Origin: an uncultured Methanobrevibacter sp. | Lineage (GTDB): Archaea > Methanobacteriota > Methanobacteria > Methanobacteriales > Methanobacteriaceae | Assembly: GCA_900317865.1 (NCBI GenBank) | Contig: ONIK01000032.1 | Span: 1 to 18,692 of the forward strand | Length of the DNA: 18,692 nt | Direction of reading: 5' to 3' | In this document: positions 7,577-14,186 of the stretch, piece by piece | Numbering within the stretch: the stretch's first letter is position 1 | How the letters are laid out: each line of letters opens with the position of its first letter | Notes under the pieces: model-generated | Told to the model about the DNA's origin: nothing | The model's input: the letters and a program-made list of their open reading frames with translations, nothing else | Database searches by the model: none | Made by a program: the position numbers and the translations under genes

Positions 7577-8590
7577 ATGATTTTATTACCTCAACTACCA
7601 TTATATGTTATTGCGATAATATGTGGGTTGCTTGCTTTTTTAGTAACTCATTTGTCAATGCCCAGAATTATTAGAAAGTTGGAAAAAGCAGATATTGTAG
7701 GTAAGGATTTACATAAGTCTTGGAAACCTATTGTTGCTGAAATGGGTGGATTCGGAATTCTTTTCGGTTTTATTATTGGAATGTTTTCCGGTATCTATAT
7801 GCACGATATTCTTACATTTTCATTAAGTATTGTGCTTCTTGTTATTTTACTTGTGGGTATTATAGGTATTGTTGATGACCTGTTGGTTTTATCTTCAAAA
7901 GAAAAACTTTTCTTGTTGTTTTTAGCAGGTCTTCCTTTAATATGGGTTGCTCCGGATAATGTGGGAATTGTATATTTAATTTCTATTCCAATAGCTGTTT
8001 CCATCGGATCCAATTTGACAAATATGCTGGCTGGTTTAAATGGTATTGAATCAGGTTTGGGTATCATATCACTTGCATCCTTAACTATTGCATGTATTAT
8101 TTTAGGAAAATATGACGTAACTATCATCAGTATGAGTATGCTGGGTGCTCTAATTTCATTTTTATATTATAACAAATATCCCGCTCAAATTTTCCCCGGA
8201 GATACTGGTACATTAATCATTGGGGCTACAATCGTTTCAATTGCTTTTATTGGTAGGGTTAAATTAATTGCATTAATTGTTTTAATGCCTAATATCATTG
8301 ATGCGGCTTTGAAATTTTACAGTGCAGGAGTAATGGAACGCCAGCAGTTCAAACCGACTCAGGTTGATGACGAAGGTAAATTAATAAGGCCTGAAACAGG
8401 TTTCAAATCATTAATCAGATGGGTTATAAGAAGGCCGATTACAGAAAAACAGGCTGTTCGTATTATTTGGGCTATCGGTTTAATGTTCGGTGTTTTAGGT
8501 ATATTTGTTGCATTAACAATGCCTGGCGTAATAGGTAATCAAACATTAGCAAACTTCCTTCAAATTAAAGAGATGTTTTATCATATATGA
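7577..8590 (+). CDS. GPT/AglH-like polyprenyl-phosphate N-acetylglucosamine-1-phosphate transferase
   Basis: Polytopic membrane enzyme of the MraY/WecA/GPT family, transferring a sugar-1-phosphate from a UDP-sugar to a membrane polyprenyl phosphate. About ten hydrophobic segments span its 337 residues. Family motifs are present: the Asp pair GIVDD (residues 100-101), NLTNMLAGLNGIESGLG (from 146) and PGDTG (207-211). The second motif resembles NILAGINGLEAG of the eukaryotic GPT enzyme more than the NLTDGLDGL of bacterial MraY. This favours an AglH-type role in N-glycan lipid synthesis, although a role in pseudomurein cannot be excluded. I chose ATG 7577 because GTGAT at 7568-7572, which could itself be read as a GTG start, looks like part of the SD. 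The gene is directly coupled to arfC. Confidence 0.85.
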   Translation: MILLPQLPLYVIAIICGLLAFLVTHLSMPRIIRKLEKADIVGKDLHKSWKPIVAEMGGFGILFGFIIGMFSGIYMHDILTFSLSIVLLVILLVGIIGIVDDLLVLSSKEKLFLLFLAGLPLIWVAPDNVGIVYLISIPIAVSIGSNLTNMLAGLNGIESGLGIISLASLTIACIILGKYDVTIISMSMLGALISFLYYNKYPAQIFPGDTGTLIIGATIVSIAFIGRVKLIALIVLMPNIIDAALKFYSAGVMERQQFKPTQVDDEGKLIRPETGFKSLIRWVIRRPITEKQAVRIIWAIGLMFGVLGIFVALTMPGVIGNQTLANFLQIKEMFYHI

Positions 8591-8599
8591 GGTGATTTA

Positions 8600-9268
8600 A
8601 TGAAACCTTATGTTATTTTAAATGCTGCAATGACTTTGGACGGTAAAATAGTAACAGCAAAAAACAGTTCAAATATTTCAGGAGAAGAGGATTTAAAAAG
8701 AGTACATGAATTAAGAAAGAATGTGGATGCAATAATGGTTGGAATCGGAACGGTACTGGCCGATGATCCAAGATTAACTGTTCATAAGGTTGATGCTAAC
8801 CCTGAAGACAATCCTGTTCGTGTTGTGGTTGACAGTAAATGCAGAACTCCAGTTGCAGCCCGTATAACGAATAAAGATGCCAGAACAATTATTGCTGCTG
8901 CTAATGAGTTTAAATATGATTTTTTAGTCAGCGACAGATGCAATGTCTTTAAGCAGAGGGGTGTAGAATTTTTCTTCAGTGGAGATACGAAAGTTGATTT
9001 AACTGCATTGATGAATCATCTGGCAGATGAAGGAATTGAAACCTTAATGCTTGAAGGGGGAGCTACACTAAACTTTGCAATGATTGAAGCAGGCCTTATT
9101 GATGAGATAAGAATCTGCATTGCACCTAAAGTTGTTGGGGGTGTAAATGCAAAGACGCTGTTTGATGGTGAAGGCTTTGATACAATGGATGAGGGAGTTA
9201 ACCTGGAGTTAACTGACTCATTTAGTTTAGGAAAGGATTTGATTTTAACTTATAAAGTTCTAAAATAA
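8600..9268 (+). CDS. arfC: 2,5-diamino-6-ribosylamino-4(3H)-pyrimidinone 5'-phosphate reductase
   Basis: Archaeal riboflavin/F420-precursor pathway enzyme: NAD(P)H-dependent reduction of the ribosyl side chain to ribitol. It belongs to the RibD C-terminal (DHFR-like) reductase superfamily. Its 222 residues show the typical start KPYVILNAAMTLDGKI, then LRKNVDAIMVGIGTVLADDPRLTV (about 38-61), VRVVVDSKCRTP (73-84) and the glycine motif LMLEGGATLNFAMIEAGLIDE (about 149-169). The deaminase domain of bacterial RibD is absent, as expected for the archaeal enzyme. A strong SD (AGGTGAT) overlaps the stop region of the preceding gene and precedes ATG 8600. The 3' end overlaps the convergent DUF2115-like gene by 9 bases. 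FMN and F420 supply from this pathway would serve the flavoproteins encoded nearby. Confidence 0.93.
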   Translation: MKPYVILNAAMTLDGKIVTAKNSSNISGEEDLKRVHELRKNVDAIMVGIGTVLADDPRLTVHKVDANPEDNPVRVVVDSKCRTPVAARITNKDARTIIAAANEFKYDFLVSDRCNVFKQRGVEFFFSGDTKVDLTALMNHLADEGIETLMLEGGATLNFAMIEAGLIDEIRICIAPKVVGGVNAKTLFDGEGFDTMDEGVNLELTDSFSLGKDLILTYKVLK

Positions 9269-9724
9269 TCCCATATATCCTACATTTTGACAAACGCAGT
9301 ATCTGCAAAGAGACCTTTTGTCATGTATTGCTTTCATTCTTACTTTACAGTAATAAGAATCATCTAATTTATAAACATCATCTTTTTTATCATCACTAAA
9401 TGGATGAAGAGGTTTTTTGGCTATCAATGCAAGATAAAGAGATAGATATTTGGTAAATTCACGGGTTTCTATATCTCCTCCGGCATAGGTGTCAAAGTAA
9501 TAGTTAATGTCACCTTTCATTTTGTTGATGACGCTGTCCTTAATATCAAAATCATCACTGATTTCTAAAGAATAGATTTCATCATAGGTTTCAGAATTGT
9601 ATTTGGCCAGTTTTTTAACTAAGGGGTCTTTATATCTATCGTCAGTTACTTTATTTCTTAAGTATTCTATCGGATAATCTTCCAATTCAGTTTTTATAAT
9701 ATTTAAAAGAGCTGATGCTTTCAT
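9260..9724 (-). CDS. DUF2115 (UPF0305)-like protein
   Basis: This 154-residue protein has no known function. The C-terminal half carries the pattern I associate with the methanogen family DUF2115/UPF0305: ALIAKKPLHPF (about 99-109), then YYCKVR (C126) and LCRYCVCQN (C140, C143, C145). The four cysteines could form a small metal site. The family's glycine-rich segment after LHP is replaced here by a charged stretch (SDDKKDDVYK), so this is a divergent or shortened member. The N-terminal half is helical and charged. The start overlaps the stop of the upstream PHP gene by 4 bases (ATGA), indicating translational coupling. The family call is by recalled motif, not a search. Confidence 0.75.
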   Translation of the reverse strand: MKASALLNIIKTELEDYPIEYLRNKVTDDRYKDPLVKKLAKYNSETYDEIYSLEISDDFDIKDSVINKMKGDINYYFDTYAGGDIETREFTKYLSLYLALIAKKPLHPFSDDKKDDVYKLDDSYYCKVRMKAIHDKRSLCRYCVCQNVGYMGLF

Positions 9725-10386
9725 AATATTCCTTTGCTTTTTAATAATTCACGAGGATTATCCACAAGAGCTTTCATAGCTTCTTCGTCACTTAAACCTG
9801 CTCCACGTGCTATTTCATATGATTTTTCAAAGGTTATCAGATTGTCCGGTGAATGGGTATCCGTATCCACAAGTAATTTATTTCCCACTTCGCGAGCCAT
9901 ATTTGCAACATGACCGTTTCCAAGGCAGTGTCCGTTACGTGCACTAATTTCAAGATAAATATCGTTTTTAAGTGCAAGTTCAGCTTCTTCACGGGTTATT
10001 AAACCGGGATGTCCTAATATATCGACATATTTTGATTTAACTGCTGCCAGGTTTGTGCCTGGAGTTACTGGTTCGTTTAATGTTTCACCATGTACGACCA
10101 CAATTTTTGCACCTAATTCTTTTGCTCTTTTAGCTATTCCGTCAATTGACTCTGTTGGTGCATGTGTTACTTCAGCACCTAAAACAACAGTTATGTCCCA
10201 GTTTGAATTAATATTATCTATTGCTGCCTGTATTTTTGGGATTTCTTCAATATTATAATAGTCAACATGATCTGTAATTGCGATTGCTTCATGATTTAAT
10301 TTCAATGCTCTTCTTGCAAGTTCGGATGGTAATAATTCCCCATCACTGAACAGACTATGCATGTGTAAATCTATTCTTTTGTTCAT
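9721..10386 (-). CDS. PHP-domain phosphoesterase (histidinol-phosphatase-like)
   Basis: Metal-dependent phosphoesterase of the PHP family, 221 residues. The metal-binding motifs are complete: DLHMHSLFSDG (H8, H10, D15), ITDH (D39, H40), GAEVTH (E72, H75), VVHGE (H99), LGHPG (H126), LEIS (E146) and DTDTH (D176, H178). Proteins like this are often annotated as histidinol-phosphate phosphatase domain proteins. No his genes are nearby, so the substrate is open and may be a nucleotide or sugar phosphate. The start is supported by a strong SD (GGAGGT, plus-strand 10393-10398), 6 bases from the ATG. It is the first gene of a two-gene operon with the DUF2115-like gene, divergent from a secreted protein gene. 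Confidence 0.88.
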   Translation of the reverse strand: MNKRIDLHMHSLFSDGELLPSELARRALKLNHEAIAITDHVDYYNIEEIPKIQAAIDNINSNWDITVVLGAEVTHAPTESIDGIAKRAKELGAKIVVVHGETLNEPVTPGTNLAAVKSKYVDILGHPGLITREEAELALKNDIYLEISARNGHCLGNGHVANMAREVGNKLLVDTDTHSPDNLITFEKSYEIARGAGLSDEEAMKALVDNPRELLKSKGIL

Positions 10387-10418
10387 TTTAAAACCTCCAT
10401 ATTTATATATTTTTTATC

Positions 10419-10456
10419 TATATATTAAATATTAGGAAATATTTAACTGTTTCCTA
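10419..10456. promoter_or_regulatory. Divergent promoter with 24-bp inverted repeat (candidate operator)
   Basis: The sequence CTATATATTA (10419-10428) is a good TATA box for the rightward gene, with a start site expected near 10450. An inverted repeat TAGGAAA-N10-TTTCCTA lies at 10433-10456, with perfect 7-base arms about two helical turns apart. It sits between that TATA box and the expected start site and covers a TATA-like TTAAATATT for the leftward gene. This is the placement expected of a repressor site; the regulator is unknown. Confidence 0.45.
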
Positions 10457-10479
10457 TTATAAAATATGGAGAATATAAT

Positions 10480-10962
10480 ATGAAAAATAAAACTTTTGTC
10501 GCTTTAATAGCATTTTTCTTAGTTGCTGCAGGTGCAGCTGCTGTTTATGCTGAAAGTGCACATGTCGGATCTTTTAATTTTGATGTTCCTAATGATTTCA
10601 AAGTAAAAGAAACTAACGATACTACTGTTGTTTTGCAAAACGATAAAAAAGAAATTATCATAACTTCTAAAATTGTTGGTAAAGATGCAGTAAATTCCTA
10701 TTTATCAGGCCAAGGCTTCAAATTCAATGAAACCATCAACGGTACAAAAGATGTCAAAGGTACTGGTTTAAATGGACATTACAGTTATACTGCTGATACT
10801 TTTTCCAAAGACAAAGGTTATGCTATTGCATATTTATTAACTGATAAAAACGTTTCTGTTATTGCAATAGATAATGACTTTAATTCAGATGATAATTTCG
10901 ATAGCAGTGACCTTTCAAATGCTGTTGGAGGCATTGTTGATAAAATAATGTTATCTAAATAA
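10480..10962 (+). CDS. Small secreted protein of unknown function
   Basis: This 160-residue protein has a clear N-terminal signal peptide: positive start (MKNK), hydrophobic core at about residues 6-22 and a likely cut after A24 (VYA/ES). The mature part of about 136 residues looks like a single alpha/beta domain. It contains FNFDVPNDFKV, repeated VVLQ/EIIIT strand patterns and a Tyr-rich centre (GHYSYTADTF). N-x-S/T sequons occur at NDT, NET, NGT and NVS. There is no lipobox, membrane anchor or Cys. An SD (GGAG, 10468-10471) precedes the ATG. I recall similar short secreted proteins in Methanobrevibacter, but no function. Confidence 0.8.
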   Translation: MKNKTFVALIAFFLVAAGAAAVYAESAHVGSFNFDVPNDFKVKETNDTTVVLQNDKKEIIITSKIVGKDAVNSYLSGQGFKFNETINGTKDVKGTGLNGHYSYTADTFSKDKGYAIAYLLTDKNVSVIAIDNDFNSDDNFDSSDLSNAVGGIVDKIMLSK

Positions 10963-10979
10963 ATTTAATTTTAAATTTA

Positions 10980-10997
10980 TTTTTTTCCTTTTTTTTT
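10980..10997 (+). terminator. Oligo-T terminator after the secreted protein gene
   Basis: T7-CC-T9 begins 18 bases after the stop at 10962. This is a typical archaeal U-rich terminator separating the gene from the FprA promoter. Confidence 0.6.
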
Positions 10998-11005
10998 AAA
11001 CTTAC

Positions 11006-11057
11006 TTTTATATAGAAATAAAGATATAATTCTTATTAACTGAAATTTTTATAGGAG
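11006..11057 (+). promoter_or_regulatory. fprA promoter and SD
   Basis: TATA box TTTTATATA at 11006-11014 predicts a start near 11036. An SD (AGGAG, about 11053-11057) precedes the ATG at 11067. I see no inverted repeat resembling an operator here. Confidence 0.5.
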
Positions 11058-11066
11058 ATATTTATT

Positions 11067-12290
11067 ATGAAAGCTAAAGCTACAAAAATTGCTGAAGGTG
11101 TTTACTGGGTTGGTGTTCTTCATTGGAACAGTAGAACTTTCCATGGATACGGCATTCCAGGAACCACATATAATGCATATTTAGTATTTGGGGAAGAAAA
11201 GACAGTATTGATAGATAATACTTATGTTGGTCTTCAGAATCAATTGGATGCAAGAATTGAAGATGCATTTGCACAGGAAGGAAAAGATATTAAAATTGAT
11301 GTTTTTGTACAAAACCATTCTGAAATGGATCATTCAACTTATTTGAGAGATACCATTGAAAAATATAATCCTGAAGCTGAAATCTATGCATCCCCTAATT
11401 GTATCAAATTTTTAGAACAGCAATATCACAATTTCGGAGATTTGGAATTAAATGCGGTTCAAACTGGGGATGAAATAGATATTGGTGGAAGAACTCTTAA
11501 ATTTATTTCTGCACCGATGTTGCACTGGCCTGACAGTATGTTTACTTTCCTGGCTGAAGAGGGAATTTTATTCTCAAATGATGCATTCGGTCAGCATGTA
11601 TGCCATTCCAAAAGGTTTGACAGTGATTATTCATTAAGCTATTTGCTTAAAGAAGCAAGAAAATATTATGCTAATCTTGTAACCTTAGGCTCTCCAATGC
11701 TTAGAATGAAATTACAGGAATTAACTGACACAGGTTTAGTCAATGAGATTAAAATGATTGCACCATGTCACGGACAAATCTGGACAGACCCTGCTCCTAT
11801 TGTTGAGAAATATTCCGAATGGGGTTCCGGTGTATGTAAGGATAAAATCACTGTTATCTATGATACAATGCACCATTCAACTGAAAAATTAGCTTTCCAA
11901 ATCGCTGAAGGTATAATGAGTGAAGGCGTTGAAGTCAGAATGTACTTTATGCAGGAAGACGGTCCGGATGATGTAATCACCGATATTTTAGACAGTAAAG
12001 CTATTGCATTAGGTGCCCCTACAATGATGAATAAGCCTTTCCCACGTATAGGTAACATGATGTACTGGCTGGACTGTGTAAACTTTGCAGGAACTACCAG
12101 CATTAAAAACGCTTTAATCTTTTCATCAAAAGGTTGGGGTGGAGGAGCTGTTAAAAAACTCCAAGATGAGTTGGAAGCTTCAGGATTTAATGTAACTGAC
12201 ACATTGGATGTTACCTTTGTTCCAGATGAAGATGTTTTACAAGAAGCATTCAACAAAGGTGTAGAATTGGCTAAATCAATTAAAGAATAA
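11067..12290 (+). CDS. fprA: Coenzyme F420H2 oxidase (flavodiiron protein FprA)
   Basis: Cytoplasmic enzyme that reduces O2 to water with electrons from F420H2, protecting oxygen-sensitive methanogenesis enzymes. The N-terminal beta-lactamase-fold domain (about 1-255) has all expected diiron ligands: H84, E86 and D88 (HSEMDH), H153 (LHWPD), D172 (SNDAFGQH) and H235 (CHGQIW). The C-terminal domain (about 260-407) is a flavodoxin with the FMN phosphate loop YDTMHHSTEKLA (265-276), and with GAPTMM (317-322) and SSKGWGGGAV (353-362). The length of 407 matches other methanogen FprA enzymes. The complete ligand set favours O2 rather than inactive relatives; NO reduction is a family alternative. It has its own promoter and terminator and stands upstream of a flavodoxin/cupin pair. 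Confidence 0.95.
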   Translation: MKAKATKIAEGVYWVGVLHWNSRTFHGYGIPGTTYNAYLVFGEEKTVLIDNTYVGLQNQLDARIEDAFAQEGKDIKIDVFVQNHSEMDHSTYLRDTIEKYNPEAEIYASPNCIKFLEQQYHNFGDLELNAVQTGDEIDIGGRTLKFISAPMLHWPDSMFTFLAEEGILFSNDAFGQHVCHSKRFDSDYSLSYLLKEARKYYANLVTLGSPMLRMKLQELTDTGLVNEIKMIAPCHGQIWTDPAPIVEKYSEWGSGVCKDKITVIYDTMHHSTEKLAFQIAEGIMSEGVEVRMYFMQEDGPDDVITDILDSKAIALGAPTMMNKPFPRIGNMMYWLDCVNFAGTTSIKNALIFSSKGWGGGAVKKLQDELEASGFNVTDTLDVTFVPDEDVLQEAFNKGVELAKSIKE

Positions 12291-12309
12291 TTTAATTTAT
12301 TCTTTATTA

Positions 12310-12317
12310 TTTTTTTT
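12310..12317 (+). terminator. Oligo-T terminator after fprA
   Basis: A run of eight T, 19 bases past the fprA stop and directly before the inverted repeats of the next promoter. Confidence 0.5.
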
Positions 12318-12356
12318 CAACAGTTAATTGTTGTGTATCGCAACATTTATATATTA
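12318..12356 (+). promoter_or_regulatory. Flavodoxin/cupin promoter with overlapping inverted repeats
   Basis: A TATA box (TTTATATATT, 12346-12355) predicts a start near 12376. Directly upstream, over the usual BRE position, is TGTTGTGTATCGCAACA (12329-12345), a near-palindrome of form TGTTGNG-N3-CNCAACA. A further CAACA at 12318-12322 can pair with the same TGTTG arm, giving alternating CAACA/TGTTG/CAACA. This looks like a transcription factor site overlapping the promoter. A strong SD (GAAGGTG, 12385-12391) follows. Confidence 0.45.
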
Positions 12357-12396
12357 ATTATATCAAACATATCCTTAACAGATTGAAGGTGTAAAA

Positions 12397-12906
12397 ATGT
12401 CAAAAAGTCTAGTGATTTATTTTTCCCGTGCAGGTGAAAACTACTTTGGCGGAGAATTGAAAAACATTGAAAAAGGAAATACTGAAGTAATAGCTGAATA
12501 CATTCAAAATGAAACCTCAGCAGATTTGTTTAAAGTGGAACCTGCTGTCGAATACCCTGCAGATTATATGAAATGTATTGACGTTGCTCAAAAAGAACAA
12601 AACGATGATGCACGTCCTGAAATTAAGGAAACATTGACTGATATCAGTGAATATGACACAATATTCATTGGTTTTCCAAACTGGTGGGGAACCCTGCCGA
12701 TGCCAATGTGGACACAACTGGAACAATTGGATTTCACAGGAAAAATCGTAAAGCCATTCGTTACTCATGAGGGATCAGGATTCGGCTCTTCTCAAAATGA
12801 TTTGAAAAAATTATGCGAAGGGGCAGAAATCAAAAAAGGTTTATCAATTCCTGGTGCAAGTGTTTATGATGCTGAGGACAGTGTTGCTCATTGGGTGGCG
12901 GAATAA
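12397..12906 (+). CDS. Flavodoxin family protein
   Basis: Single-domain FMN-binding electron carrier or oxidoreductase, 169 residues. It starts with the beta strand SLVIYFSRAGENYF. An insertion in the phosphate-loop region (GGELKNIEKGNTEVIAEYI) then leads into helix 1; this insertion is typical of the longer flavodoxin variants seen next to cupins and aldo/keto reductases. FMN-contact segments are IGFPNWWGTLP (about 91-101) and THEGSGFGSS (123-132). It is soluble, with no signal peptide. The stop overlaps the ATG of the cupin gene by one base (TAATG), so the two are co-translated. Placement after FprA suggests a redox or oxygen-stress role. The electron donor and acceptor cannot be read from sequence. 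Confidence 0.88.
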   Translation: MSKSLVIYFSRAGENYFGGELKNIEKGNTEVIAEYIQNETSADLFKVEPAVEYPADYMKCIDVAQKEQNDDARPEIKETLTDISEYDTIFIGFPNWWGTLPMPMWTQLEQLDFTGKIVKPFVTHEGSGFGSSQNDLKKLCEGAEIKKGLSIPGASVYDAEDSVAHWVAE

Positions 12907-13310
12907 TGTCTGAAGATATTCCTTTTGGAAAAGGGGAAGAAAATCCCTTTGGTGAATTTTTCATTGGGAAAAGCTATCTTAATATTTTAGCTCAGCTCGG
13001 TGAGGTAATGGTTGCCAATGTTACCTTTGAGCCAGGATGCAGAAACAATTGGCACATACATCATGCAGATGAAAACGGCGGTCAGATTTTGCTTGTAACA
13101 AAAGGCGAAGGATGGTATCAGGAGGAAGGTAAATCCGCTCAAAAATTAAAGCCTGGTGATGTTGTATCTATTCCTCCAAATGTAAAGCACTGGCATGGAG
13201 CAAGCAAAGACTCTGAATTTACACATATTGCAATTGAAGTTCCTGGAGTTAATCCTGAAAATGAATGGTGTGAAGAAGTTTGTGATGAAGAGTATAATTC
13301 ACTTGAATGA
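12906..13310 (+). CDS. Cupin-domain protein
   Basis: Small single-domain cupin of 134 residues. Motif 1 is GCRNNWHIHHADENGGQ (about 44-60), giving H50, H52 and Q60 in the metal positions. Motif 2 is GDVVSIPPNVKHWHGA (84-99), with H95 or H97 as the last ligand. The C-terminal phrase WCEEVCDEEY is typical of a cupin subgroup that travels with flavodoxins and carboxymuconolactone decarboxylase-like proteins in anaerobes; the reaction is unknown. I chose ATG 12906 rather than the upstream TTG at 12891. It overlaps the flavodoxin stop by one base and is preceded by a GGGTGGCGG purine stretch. Confidence 0.88.
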   Translation: MSEDIPFGKGEENPFGEFFIGKSYLNILAQLGEVMVANVTFEPGCRNNWHIHHADENGGQILLVTKGEGWYQEEGKSAQKLKPGDVVSIPPNVKHWHGASKDSEFTHIAIEVPGVNPENEWCEEVCDEEYNSLE

Positions 13311-13312
13311 AC

Positions 13313-13325
13313 AAATTTATTATTA
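13313..13325 (+). promoter_or_regulatory. TATA box for pantoate kinase; leaderless start likely
   Basis: AAATTTATTATTA is centred about 28 bases before the ATG at 13347, and no SD lies in the 36-base gap after the cupin gene. Usual TATA spacing would put the transcript start at the ATG. Read-through from the cupin gene is also possible. Confidence 0.4.
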
Positions 13326-13346
13326 ATCACCACCATATTTTTTATT

Positions 13347-14186
13347 ATGAATGTTTCTGTTTTTATACCGGCACATATTACAGGTTTTTTCAGCATAGAA
13401 AACAATGATGACCCCTTGAAAAACGGATCCTGTGGTGCAGGATTTTTACTTGACAGGGGAGTTGAAACCACATTAAAGGATTCCTCTGAGTTTAAGATTA
13501 ACGTTAATCAGGGTTCGGATATTGTAATCAATGAAGTTTTAAAATACTTTAATATTGAAGACTCCTTTGAGATAACCCAGGATATACAGCTTCCTATAGG
13601 GGCAGGATTTGGAACATCTGCAGCATCTGCCTTAAGTTTATCTCTGGCTTTAAACGAGTTTTTTGACTTCGGATATTCAAAAAATGAATGTGGTCAAATC
13701 GCTCACAAGGCTGAAGTTTCACTTGGAGGGGGATTGGGTGATGTTATAGGACAGACTGGTTCCGGACTGGTTTTAAGGACTCGACCTGGTGCTCCAGGAG
13801 TCGGAAAAATCAAATCCTTTGAAGAGGATTTATATGTGGCCACCAAATTTTTTGGTAAAATAGATACTGCTTCCGTCATACGCAATCCTGAACATAAAAA
13901 AATAATTTCTGTAAATGGCCGTAAGTGTCTGGATAGTTTTAAAAAGAATTCCTCCGTTGAAAATTTTTTAAGACTTTCTTATGAATTTTCTTTAAATACA
14001 AAATTAATGACAAATGAAGTTCAATCTTTAGCTGATTATTTTAATTCTTGCGATGATATTTTAGGTGCTTCAATGGCAATGCTTGGAAATACTGTATTCG
14101 CCTTTGCAGATAATGAAAGTTCATTAAAAAAATTAAATATTGAAGGGATGAATATAGATAAACTATACACAAAGAGGCAATTATGA
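13347..14186 (+). CDS. Pantoate kinase (GHMP family)
   Basis: Phosphorylates pantoate to 4-phosphopantoate, the first of the two archaeal steps that replace the bacterial pantothenate synthetase/kinase order in coenzyme A synthesis. It belongs to the GHMP kinase superfamily. Its 279 residues begin with VSVFIPAHITGFFSI. The GHMP ATP loop LPIGAGFGTSAASALSLSLALN lies at about 82-103, and HKAEVSLGGGLGDVIGQTGSGLVLRTRPG at about 120-148. These segments are typical of archaeal pantoate kinase rather than mevalonate or homoserine kinase. The C-terminus has the expected GASMAMLGNTVFAF motif. No phosphopantothenate synthetase gene is next to it. The start lacks an SD. The stop overlaps the next gene by 4 bases (ATGA), indicating translational coupling. 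Confidence 0.9.
   Translation: MNVSVFIPAHITGFFSIENNDDPLKNGSCGAGFLLDRGVETTLKDSSEFKINVNQGSDIVINEVLKYFNIEDSFEITQDIQLPIGAGFGTSAASALSLSLALNEFFDFGYSKNECGQIAHKAEVSLGGGLGDVIGQTGSGLVLRTRPGAPGVGKIKSFEEDLYVATKFFGKIDTASVIRNPEHKKIISVNGRKCLDSFKKNSSVENFLRLSYEFSLNTKLMTNEVQSLADYFNSCDDILGASMAMLGNTVFAFADNESSLKKLNIEGMNIDKLYTKRQL

Noticed and set aside
11858..12256. Minus-strand open frame of 132 codons inside fprA
   Set aside because: It lies opposite the flavodoxin domain of FprA, whose motifs are intact; no start signal or recognisable protein.
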